From NCBI GenBank assembly GCA_900556965.1, contig USQV01000037.1, positions 1 through 7,650 of the forward strand: a stretch of DNA of 7,650 nt, written 5' to 3'. Under the pieces are notes generated by a model, which did no database searches, had not been told where the DNA came from, and was given only the letters and a program-made list of their open reading frames with translations. This document shows, in pieces, positions 1 through 5,538 of this stretch. A program made the translations under genes and the position numbers. The DNA is from an uncultured Clostridium sp. Its GTDB lineage: Bacteria; Bacillota_A; Clostridia; Lachnospirales; Lachnospiraceae. Position 1 is the stretch's first letter. Every line of letters begins with the position of its first letter.

Positions 1-540
1 CTGTAATTCCGCCCGCAATAATTTGAGATGAAGCAGTTGCCGTTATATTTCCAGAATTAACGCAGTTCTTCATCTGGTTCCTTGTTATTCCTGAAATTCC
101 TCCTACATATGATGCACTCGAAAAATTCCCTGATGAAACAACATTTACACTACCTGCAAATATACTATCACTTATTTCATATGCACTGCCGGCAATTCCG
201 CCCAATGTCAGCCTTGAATATGTACTACCCTTTATCGTAGAATTATCGGCTTTACAATTTTTTATAAATGATGTTCCTGAAGTCTTTCCGGCAAAAGTAC
301 CCACATTCATAGCAGGTATTTCCAAAGTTGTTCTTAAATCTATTTCACAATTCTGAGCTACGCAATTTTCAACTGATCCGCCCGTCAAAGAAGCCGCTAA
401 TATACCAACATCAATAGACGAAATAGCATTATTACTTATATGATCATCGTCTACCTCAAAAACAGAATCTGTAATTTTCAAATTCTTTACAGTTCCCAAT
501 AATTCTGTAAATATGCCATATCCAATATTTAAATTAACCT
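1..540 (-). pseudogene. GLUG-like repeat surface protein, 5'-truncated, 3' end beyond window
   Basis: One minus-strand frame stays open from about 571 down to the window edge, with no start codon that has a ribosome binding site. The translation shows about five copies of a roughly 30-residue Gly/Ile/Asn/Ser-rich repeat: blocks such as YVGGISGITRNQMKNCVNSG, LGGIAGSAYEISDSIFAGSV, and first a GYGIFTELLGTVKNLKITDS block. This pattern (VGGI-x-G, then x-NC-x-N-x-G-x-I) resembles the GLUG motif of large secreted or cell-surface beta-helix-like adhesins and proteases of gut Firmicutes. No signal peptide or anchor is visible because both ends are missing. The repeat homology stops near 540, where IS982-type sequence begins, and the frame meets a TGA at 574-572. 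The upstream coding part is not found beyond the IS. I infer that the gene is broken at its 5' end; the family call is good, the exact function unknown. Confidence 0.72.
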
Positions 541-567
541 GTTGTGCTAGATAAAATAATATAAAGA

Positions 568-636
568 AACTTCAACAAAATGTGCTATCCTATTTGTAGG
601 CAATACAACGAAAGGAGGCATCATTATGTTGAAGTT
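568..636 (+). promoter_or_regulatory. Inverted repeat that could mask the transposase start codon
   Basis: AACTTCAACA at 568-577 is the exact reverse complement of TGTTGAAGTT at 627-636, which starts inside the transposase ATG (626-628). In an RNA that contains both arms, the start codon would be paired. The ribosome binding site (614-618) lies in the loop next to the stem. An RNA starting from the possible internal promoter at 581-591 would lack the 5' arm. This arrangement resembles the known protection of IS10 and IS50 against outside transcription, but here it is an inference from sequence alone. Confidence 0.4.
581..591 (+). promoter_or_regulatory. Possible extended -10 promoter of the transposase gene
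   Basis: TGTGC followed by TATCCT (586-591) fits the Gram-positive TRTGN extended -10 pattern, about 35 bases before the transposase start. No good -35 box lies 16-18 bases upstream, so this would be a weak promoter, as is usual for transposase genes. Transcription would start near 598. Confidence 0.3.
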
Positions 637-1564
637 CCAAAATAATAATACCACTGTTATTGCAACTTTTGAAGACTTTATTTTAACCACTTACGTTATT
701 ATTGACGAATTGTATCATCAGTTTGCACTTCCTGAGGTTGCCAAGCGACGGCATGTTTTAGATGCAAAACTATCTGATTCGGAAATCATTACCATTAGTC
801 TTTGTGGTGAGTTGCTTGGCGTTGATTCTGAAAATGCCTGGTTTTCTTTCGTGAAAAAGAATTACAGACATCTTTTTCCGAAGCTTTGCAGCAGAAGTCG
901 TTTTAACAGAACGAGGCGTGCTCTGATGCAGACAACCGAATTATTAAGACAAAAGATGCTCTCTGTTTTTCCGGTTCCGGTCAGTTCTTATTGCATTATT
1001 GATAGTTTTCCGCTTGCAGTCTGCAAATTTGGACGTGCACGATACTGCAAAACATTTCGCAGCCAGGGTGCTGATTACGGAAAGTGCCCTTCTAAAAAGG
1101 AAACTTACTTCGGCTATAAAGTGCATGCCCTGGTCACATTAGAAGGTTACATTACTGCATTTGAGATTACGCCGGCATCCACAGATGACCGTGAAGGATT
1201 ACGGGATCTGGTGGATAATTGTTCAAATATTACAATTTTAGCAGATAAAGGATATGTTGGCGAAAAACTCATGCAGGAAATGCAGGAACAAACGATCTGT
1301 CTTTTTGCACTCAAGCGTTCCAACAGTAAAGAAAACTGGCCAAAATCGGTGCGTCAGCTGATCTTCAAATTGAGAAGACGGGTAGAAACTGTCTTTTCAC
1401 AGTTAAGCGGTCAGTTAAATGCAGAAAGAGTACTTGCCAAAAGCTTTCAGGGCTTATGCACCCGTTTGGTTAATAAAGTATTGGCATACAACCTCTGCAT
1501 TGCATTAAACAGTATTTTCGGTGAAACCTGCGAACTTGGAAAAATCAAAGAACTGATATTCTAA
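626..1564 (+). CDS. IS982-family DDE transposase
   Basis: A 312-residue RNase H-fold transposase that would cut and join the ends of its own IS element. The IS982 family is recognised from the N-terminal LSDSEIITISLCGELLG segment (residues 49-65), the IIDSFPL block with the first catalytic Asp (D126), the ETYFGYKVHALVT strand pair (159-171), LADKGYVGE with the second Asp (D207), and RRRVETVFSQL with the Glu (E254). The D-D-E triad is therefore complete, and the length is close to the usual 290-310 residues. A helical N-terminal DNA-binding part (1-110) comes first. The ATG is preceded by AAAGGAGG (611-618) with 7 bases spacing. The frame is intact, so the enzyme could be active, although the element's right end was not found. 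Its AT-richer composition differs from the aroA/tyrA side. Confidence 0.93.
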   Translation: MLKFQNNNTTVIATFEDFILTTYVIIDELYHQFALPEVAKRRHVLDAKLSDSEIITISLCGELLGVDSENAWFSFVKKNYRHLFPKLCSRSRFNRTRRALMQTTELLRQKMLSVFPVPVSSYCIIDSFPLAVCKFGRARYCKTFRSQGADYGKCPSKKETYFGYKVHALVTLEGYITAFEITPASTDDREGLRDLVDNCSNITILADKGYVGEKLMQEMQEQTICLFALKRSNSKENWPKSVRQLIFKLRRRVETVFSQLSGQLNAERVLAKSFQGLCTRLVNKVLAYNLCIALNSIFGETCELGKIKELIF

Positions 1565-1572
1565 AAAATTTG

Positions 1573-1705
1573 GTAACTGTTCAGTAGGTCTGCGCACTTG
1601 CTGCGCTGACCGTAAGAAAACATAGGCTGGAGGGCAAAAATCCCATCAGCGAAGCTGATCTGGAATGGATTTTTGCGTGTAACTATGAAGGTACTGAATA
1701 GTTAC
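1573..1705. repeat. Structured palindromic element with inverted ends
   Basis: The element starts with GTAACTGTTCAGTA (1573-1586) and ends with TACTGAATAGTTAC (1692-1705), an inverted pair with one mismatch in 14. Inside are two more hairpins. One is GGTC-t-GCGCA (1587-1596) with TGCGC-t-GACC (1602-1611) over a 5-base loop. The other is GCAAAAATCC (1634-1643) with GGATTTTTGC (1667-1676), holding an inner ATCAGC-gaa-GCTGAT stem (1645-1659). A competing perfect stem is GTAACTAT (1679-1686) with ATAGTTAC (1698-1705). No open frame of note is present. The layout fits a small non-autonomous, REP- or MITE-like dispersed repeat, or a folded RNA. It starts 8 bases after the transposase stop. Confidence 0.7.
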
Positions 1706-1750
1706 ACAAAAACAAGGATCCCCTGTTTTAATTGCGAATATCTTTTGACC

Positions 1751-1779
1751 ATTATATCATGATTTCATAGCAGTTGGAA
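1751..1779 (-). promoter_or_regulatory. Possible leftward promoter behind the IS
   Basis: Read on the minus strand: TTCCAA (1779-1774), a 17-base spacer, then TATAAT (1756-1751) with TG one base upstream (extended -10, TGATATAAT). The -10 is perfect, the -35 matches only in part. A transcript would begin near 1744 and run through the structured element and antisense to the transposase gene. No gene with a start signal follows it directly, so it may be a remnant of the lost 5' end of a minus-strand gene. Confidence 0.4.
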
Positions 1780-1787
1780 GGAATTTT

Positions 1788-1816
1788 TTGCATTTTCAGC
1801 TTAAATATGCTATGAT
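1788..1816 (+). promoter_or_regulatory. Sigma-A promoter of the glycosyltransferase gene
   Basis: TTGCAT (1788-1793) and TATGAT (1811-1816) are separated by exactly 17 bases, each one to two positions from the consensus. The start would be near 1823, giving a leader of about 35 bases before the TTG start at 1858. No terminator-like attenuator lies in that leader. Confidence 0.75.
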
Positions 1817-1843
1817 TAAGAGGTGTTTGGTTAGAAGCAAGAT

Positions 1844-1860
1844 AGGAGGATACGATATTG
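1844..1860 (+). promoter_or_regulatory. Ribosome binding site that selects a TTG start
   Basis: A full AGGAGG (1844-1849) stands 8 bases before TTG (1858-1860). No ATG lies at a workable distance in this frame, and the conserved glycosyltransferase N-terminus (LLSIAIPCYN) begins immediately after the TTG, so the TTG is the start. Confidence 0.85.
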
Positions 1861-2877
1861 AAACTGTTATCTATTGCAATACCCTGCTATAATTCGGCAG
1901 CTTATATGGAAAACTGCATTAAATCACTTCTCCCGGGAGGAGACGAGGTGGAGATCCTTATTGTCGATGACGGATCCGCAAAGGACAATACCGGAGAGAT
2001 CGCAGATCGCTACGAAAAAGAATATCCCGGAATCTGCAGAGCCCTCCATCAGGAAAACGGAGGTCATGGGGCCGCAGTCAATACCGGCTTAAGGAATGCC
2101 ACCGGAATTTTCTTTAAGGTAGTCGACAGCGATGACTGGGTAAATGAACAGGCGTATCAGAAGGTTCTGGAGACCTTACGTGGATTTGTGTATGGAAAAG
2201 ATACTTTGGATATGCTGATTACGAATTTTGTCTATGAGAAGCAGGGTGCAGCCCATAAAAAGGTTATGAATTACAATATGGCGCTCCCGAAAAACCAGAT
2301 ATTCGGCTGGAAGGATGTAAAGCATTTTGTGCTCGGGCAGTATATCCTTATGCATTCTGTGATCTACAGAACAGAGCTTTTAAGGGAATGCAAGCTGGAG
2401 CTTCCGGAGCATACCTTCTATGTGGATAACATTTTTGTATACGAACCGCTCCCTGCGGTTAAAAAAATGTATTATCTCGACGTGAATTTTTACCGGTATT
2501 TTATCGGCCGTTCAGATCAGTCTGTCAATGAAAAGGTAATGATCGGGCGGATCGATCAGCAGATCCGCGTTACAAAGCTTATGCTGGGGTATTACGATGT
2601 GACAAAGCTCCAGAACCGAAAGTTAAGAAATTATATGACCAGATACCTTGAGATCATGATGATCATCTGTTCGATCCTTGCAATCAAGTCCGGATCGGAA
2701 GAAAATATGGCAAAGAAAAAAGAGCTGTGGCAGGATCTGAAAAAGATGAATCCGCGTCTTTATCTGAGGCTTCGATGGGGATTTTTAGGACAGGGCATCA
2801 ATCTTCCGGGAAAGAGCGGTCGGACGATCTCGATCGCCGGTTATAAGATCGCACAGAAGTTTTTTGGCTTTAACTAA
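1858..2877 (+). CDS. Family 2 glycosyltransferase
   Basis: A 339-residue cytoplasmic GT-A fold enzyme that would transfer a sugar from a nucleotide-sugar to an acceptor in cell-surface polysaccharide or glycolipid. The N-terminal domain shows the family signatures in order: LLSIAIPCYNSAAYMENCI (3-21), the nucleotide-binding EILIVDDGS (32-40), NGGHGAAVNTGL (67-78), and the metal-binding DXD in VVDSDDW (D90-S-D92). A second conserved part includes FYVDNIFVYEPLP (187-199) and FYRYFIGRSDQSVNE (211-225). There are no clear membrane segments; the C-terminus (305-339) is rich in basic and aromatic residues and could touch the membrane. The gene has its own promoter and ends with tandem TAA TAA before a shared terminator, so it is probably transcribed alone. 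Neighbouring genes give no clue to the sugar or acceptor; this must stay a family-level call. Confidence 0.92.
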   Translation: MKLLSIAIPCYNSAAYMENCIKSLLPGGDEVEILIVDDGSAKDNTGEIADRYEKEYPGICRALHQENGGHGAAVNTGLRNATGIFFKVVDSDDWVNEQAYQKVLETLRGFVYGKDTLDMLITNFVYEKQGAAHKKVMNYNMALPKNQIFGWKDVKHFVLGQYILMHSVIYRTELLRECKLELPEHTFYVDNIFVYEPLPAVKKMYYLDVNFYRYFIGRSDQSVNEKVMIGRIDQQIRVTKLMLGYYDVTKLQNRKLRNYMTRYLEIMMIICSILAIKSGSEENMAKKKELWQDLKKMNPRLYLRLRWGFLGQGINLPGKSGRTISIAGYKIAQKFFGFN

Positions 2878-2881
2878 TAAG

Positions 2882-2920
2882 AAAAAGTGGCCGGCTGCTG
2901 ATTGCTGCCGGTCACTTTTT
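2882..2920. terminator. Two-way intrinsic terminator between glycosyltransferase and aroA
   Basis: AAAAAGTGGCCGGC (2882-2895) pairs with GCCGGTCACTTTTT (2907-2920), 14 pairs with one G-T wobble over an 11-base loop. T-runs follow on both strands, so it can stop the rightward glycosyltransferase transcript and the leftward tyrA-aroA transcript. Confidence 0.92.
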
Positions 2921-2928
2921 TCATGCCC

Positions 2929-4209
2929 TTAATTTTCTGTAAGGGCCTTCAGATCCTGAAAGAATGCAGGATAGGAGATATCAACACAGTCTGCATCTAA
3001 GATCTCGGTTTCCCCCTCGGCGGCGAGAGCGGCGATCGCAAAGGTCATGGCGATGCGGTGATCCTTGTGGCTGTCGATCACGGCACCGTGGAGCGGGCGT
3101 CCGCCGTGAATGATCATTCCATCCTCTGTTTCTTCTACATCCGCTCCCATGGCACGGAGATTTTCAACCGTGATCGCGATCCGATTAGATTCCTTGACCT
3201 TCAATTCCTGGGCATTCTTGATAATGGTTGTTCCCTCTGCAAAACAGGCCATAAGAGCAACAGTGGGAAGCTCATCGATCATTGCCGGAATCAGAGCACC
3301 GTCGATCACGGTTCCCTTAAGGCTTCCGGAACGGATCAGCAGGTCAGCCGTTGGCTCGGAAAAGCTGTGATCTTCATTAAGAAGCTCAAGCTCTGCTCCC
3401 ATTTTGCGGCATACGGTGAGCAGACCGGCCCGGGTCGGGTTAATACCGACATTCCGGATCAACACCTCGGAATTTGGCAGAAGCAGTCCGGCTGCCACAA
3501 AGTAAACGGCGGAGGAGATATCTCCCGGAACCATAATCTTTCTGCCCCGAAGCTCTGAAGCCGGACGGATCGAAGCCGTCGTCTTGTTTGAAGTAACATC
3601 AGCACCGAAGAAGCGCAGCATCAATTCCGTATGATTCCGGGACAGCTGGGGCTCCGTAACGCTGGTCTCACCCTCGGCGTAGAGCCCTGCAAGAAGAATG
3701 CAGGATTTGACCTGGGCAGAAGCGACCTTTGATACATAGTGGATGCCCTTTAAGGGTGTACCATGGATGGAGAGAGGAGCACAGCCGTTATCGTTAATGC
3801 TTTTAATATCTGCTCCCATCATGGACAGCGGTTCCATGATCCGCTTCATGGGCCGCTTTTGGATCGAGGCATCGCCGGTAAGAACAACAGAAAAGGGCTG
3901 GGGAGCCAGAATGCCGGAAATAAGACGCGTGGTCGTTCCACTGTTTCCGCAGTCTAAGACACAGTCAGGAGCGGTAAGACCATGAAGTCCTTTTCCATGG
4001 ACGGTAATGATCCCATTTTTATCTTCAATGGAGATCCCCATTTTTGAGAAGCAGGAGATCGTAGAGAGACAGTCTGCCCCTTCGAGGAAATTGTGGATCT
4101 CCGTATTTCCCTTAGCAAGAGCACCGAGCATGATGCTCCGGTGAGAGATAGATTTATCGCCCGGGACAGTCACTTCCCCGCGAATGCGGTCGGCATGTTT
4201 TATTTTCAT
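2929..4209 (-). CDS. aroA: 3-phosphoshikimate 1-carboxyvinyltransferase (EPSP synthase)
   Basis: A 426-residue cytosolic enzyme of the shikimate pathway; it joins phosphoenolpyruvate to shikimate 3-phosphate to give EPSP, the precursor of chorismate. Visible active-site blocks: PGDKSISHR (16-24, K19 and R24), CGNSGTTTR (87-95), QKRPM (117-121), SAQVKS (164-169), RNHTE (191-195), NPTRAG (257-262), IDELP (311-315, catalytic Asp312), KVKESNR (337-343, E340) and KDHRIAM (382-388). The set GDKS, SAQ-x-K, R-x-H-x-E and N-x-T-R is that of class II enzymes. The length is normal. I chose the ATG at 4209: it has GAGG 9 bases upstream and gives the standard family N-terminus. The GTG at 4224, one base after the tyrA stop, has no binding site. 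The ATG lies 16 bases after the tyrA stop, so translation is probably coupled. Confidence 0.96.
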   Translation of the reverse strand: MKIKHADRIRGEVTVPGDKSISHRSIMLGALAKGNTEIHNFLEGADCLSTISCFSKMGISIEDKNGIITVHGKGLHGLTAPDCVLDCGNSGTTTRLISGILAPQPFSVVLTGDASIQKRPMKRIMEPLSMMGADIKSINDNGCAPLSIHGTPLKGIHYVSKVASAQVKSCILLAGLYAEGETSVTEPQLSRNHTELMLRFFGADVTSNKTTASIRPASELRGRKIMVPGDISSAVYFVAAGLLLPNSEVLIRNVGINPTRAGLLTVCRKMGAELELLNEDHSFSEPTADLLIRSGSLKGTVIDGALIPAMIDELPTVALMACFAEGTTIIKNAQELKVKESNRIAITVENLRAMGADVEETEDGMIIHGGRPLHGAVIDSHKDHRIAMTFAIAALAAEGETEILDADCVDISYPAFFQDLKALTEN

Positions 4210-4225
4210 ATATATGTGCCTCACT

Positions 4226-5320
4226 TTATTTTGTAGTGGAATAGTTGTATTTTTTCAGCACCTCTGACGCTTCGGCAAGAGATTCTTCATTATAGAAGGA
4301 GATCCGAAGTGCGCCTTCTCCATATTCCCGGATGTGGTTGATGCCGATGTTTTTGACATTGATCCCTCGGGATGAAAGGATCGCAGAAATAATGGCAATA
4401 GCACCGGGCTCGTCCAGCACATCCACAGAGAAGGAAAAATCCGGGATGACAGGGCCGGAGCTCTTGGATGAGATCGTACCTCGGTAAGCACCTGCTTCTT
4501 CAAATAGACGGAAGATGGAAGCCCCGTCGTGTTCCTTAAGCTCATCATAGATCTTTTCCAGGGAGCTTATATAGCGGCGGAGCAAAAGCATGATATTTTC
4601 CGTATTTGTCATGCAGATCTGCTCCCACATAACAGGGGATGAGGAGGCGATCCTTGTTATGTCCTTAAAGCCTCCGGCTGCAATGCGGCGCATGATCTCG
4701 TCCTCGGAATCATTATCGCGAACGAGATTTACAAGGCTGGATGCGATCAGGTGCGGGAGATGGCTCACAGCCGCAACCGAAAAATCATGCTCCCTATAAT
4801 CTAAGACAAGGGGCAGGGCTCCGATCCGGAGTGCGATCTGACGCAGCCGTTCCACCTTGTCGGCAGATGACTTTTTTGTGGGTGTGATAATGTAGTAGGC
4901 GTTTTCCAGCAGATGATCGGTTGAGCTTTCGTATCCGGTCTTTTCGGAACCGGCCATGGGATGTCCGCCGATAAAAACCTCCTCCATGTCCATTGCAGTC
5001 ACTGTTTCATGGATCATCGTCTTTGTACTTCCGACATCCGTGATAAATGCGCCAGGCTTTAAAAGGGGATAAAGCTTTTCAAGATAGGAGGCGTTATATT
5101 CCACCGGTGTGCAGAGGAAAATAATATCACAGGCAGAAAGATGCTCATCGATGCCGTCCAGGATAATATCTATAGTGCCGTCTTCTTTTGCTTTTTCGAG
5201 GCCGGAGCGTGTTCTCATATATGCCATGATCTTAACCGAGGGATCCGCACGCTTTATCCCGCGGGCGATCGAACCGCCGATCAGGCCAAGACCGATAAAA
5301 CCAAATGTTGAATCTTTCAT
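4226..5320 (-). CDS. tyrA: Prephenate dehydrogenase with C-terminal ACT domain
   Basis: A 364-residue enzyme that oxidatively decarboxylates prephenate to 4-hydroxyphenylpyruvate, the tyrosine branch after chorismate. The N-terminal Rossmann fold is shown by GLGLIGGS (10-17). Then follow FLCTPV (68-73), TDVGSTK (94-100), the family signature GGHPMAGSEKTGY (118-130), SHLPHLIASSL (186-196) with two His, and GGFKDITRIASSSPVMW (216-232) with conserved Arg and Trp. Residues about 295-364 form an ACT domain (VDVLDEPGAIAIISAILSSR), expected to sense an amino acid, by family precedent tyrosine. The end of the second Rossmann strand reads AYMRTRS (33-39) with no acidic residue, which is odd for an NAD enzyme. 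The ATG has AGGAGG (5336-5331) 10 bases before it. It is first in the tyrA-aroA operon. Confidence 0.95.
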   Translation of the reverse strand: MKDSTFGFIGLGLIGGSIARGIKRADPSVKIMAYMRTRSGLEKAKEDGTIDIILDGIDEHLSACDIIFLCTPVEYNASYLEKLYPLLKPGAFITDVGSTKTMIHETVTAMDMEEVFIGGHPMAGSEKTGYESSTDHLLENAYYIITPTKKSSADKVERLRQIALRIGALPLVLDYREHDFSVAAVSHLPHLIASSLVNLVRDNDSEDEIMRRIAAGGFKDITRIASSSPVMWEQICMTNTENIMLLLRRYISSLEKIYDELKEHDGASIFRLFEEAGAYRGTISSKSSGPVIPDFSFSVDVLDEPGAIAIISAILSSRGINVKNIGINHIREYGEGALRISFYNEESLAEASEVLKKYNYSTTK

Positions 5321-5344
5321 AATCGTATTTCCTCCTGAACATAA

Positions 5345-5373
5345 ATATTAAAACAGAAACAAAAGAATGTCAA
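5345..5373 (-). promoter_or_regulatory. Strong promoter of the tyrA-aroA operon
   Basis: On the minus strand a perfect TTGACA (5373-5368) is followed after 17 bases by TAATAT (5350-5345). Transcription would begin near 5338, directly before the AGGAGG at 5336-5331. The leader is thus under 20 bases, leaving no room for a T-box, leader peptide or attenuator. Confidence 0.85.
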
Positions 5374-5400
5374 CACTGTAAAGCAGTAAATTAACCGAAT

Positions 5401-5468
5401 CCAGCAAGTAGCGAAGCGGATTGCGAATATCCGCTTGACTTAAGCCAATAGGACGAAGGAGGAAATAC
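5401..5468. repeat. Hairpin-bearing intergenic segment between tyrA and the MATE gene
   Basis: AAGCGGAT (5414-5421) pairs perfectly with ATCCGCTT (5429-5436) over the 7-base loop TGCGAAT. A strand that looks like a -35 box (TTGACT, 5435-5440) and an isolated AAGGAGG (5457-5463) follow, but no start codon uses that binding site. Part of it (ATTGCGAATATC plus TTGAC) recurs at 1731-1749. It may be the remnant of a dispersed repeat; I cannot assign a function. Confidence 0.35.
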
Positions 5469-5503
5469 TTTACTATTATAATTTTTTTTGATAGAATAGT
5501 AAA
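5469..5503. promoter_or_regulatory. Inverted repeat at the MATE promoter, possible operator
   Basis: TTTACTATT (5469-5477) and AATAGTAAA (5495-5503) are a perfect 9-bp inverted repeat with a 17-base centre. The right arm lies between the -35 and -10 boxes of the MATE promoter, so a bound dimer would block RNA polymerase. It could also be chance in AT-rich DNA. Confidence 0.4.
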
Positions 5504-5514
5504 ACTGTTATAAT
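5488..5514 (+). promoter_or_regulatory. Promoter of the MATE transporter gene
   Basis: A perfect TATAAT (5509-5514) preceded by TGT gives an extended -10 box (TGTTATAAT). TTGATA (5488-5493) is a fair -35 box, but the spacer is only 15 bases, so the extended -10 probably carries the promoter. The start would be near 5521, leaving a leader of about 18 bases. Confidence 0.65.
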
Positions 5515-5538
5515 ATAGTTAAGAGAGGAGAAGGGGAT

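Larger units (their letters stand above)
537..1572 (+). mobile_element. IS982-family insertion sequence, ends approximate
   Basis: The element is defined by its single DDE transposase gene and by the abrupt end of GLUG-protein coding near 540. About 1.0 kb is the usual size for the IS982 family. The left end probably lies around the ACC at 537-539, just where the surface-protein frame loses its repeat pattern. The right end must lie after the transposase stop at 1564 and probably before the structured repeat starting at 1573. I could not find a convincing pair of terminal inverted repeats or a target duplication, so one end may be lost or rearranged and both borders are estimates. Confidence 0.6.

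Noticed and set aside
1..540. CRISPR array or tandem DNA repeat
   Set aside because: The periodicity is only at protein level (GLUG-like units); no DNA direct repeats with regular spacers were seen here or elsewhere.
1573..1705. Simple intrinsic terminator for the transposase gene
   Set aside because: The hairpins lack a following T-run on the plus strand, and the nested inverted ends are more complex than a terminator.
538..1727. CCTGTT at 538-543 and 1722-1727 as a target-site duplication
   Set aside because: Six bases are easily matched by chance, and the sequences just inside these copies are not inverted repeats of each other.
3058..3558. 166-residue plus-strand open frame opposite aroA
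   Set aside because: It is antisense to a well-conserved EPSP synthase, with no family match I recognise and no binding site.
4210..4224. Earlier GTG start for aroA
   Set aside because: It has no ribosome binding site; the ATG at 4209 has GAGG at proper distance and gives the family's normal N-terminus.
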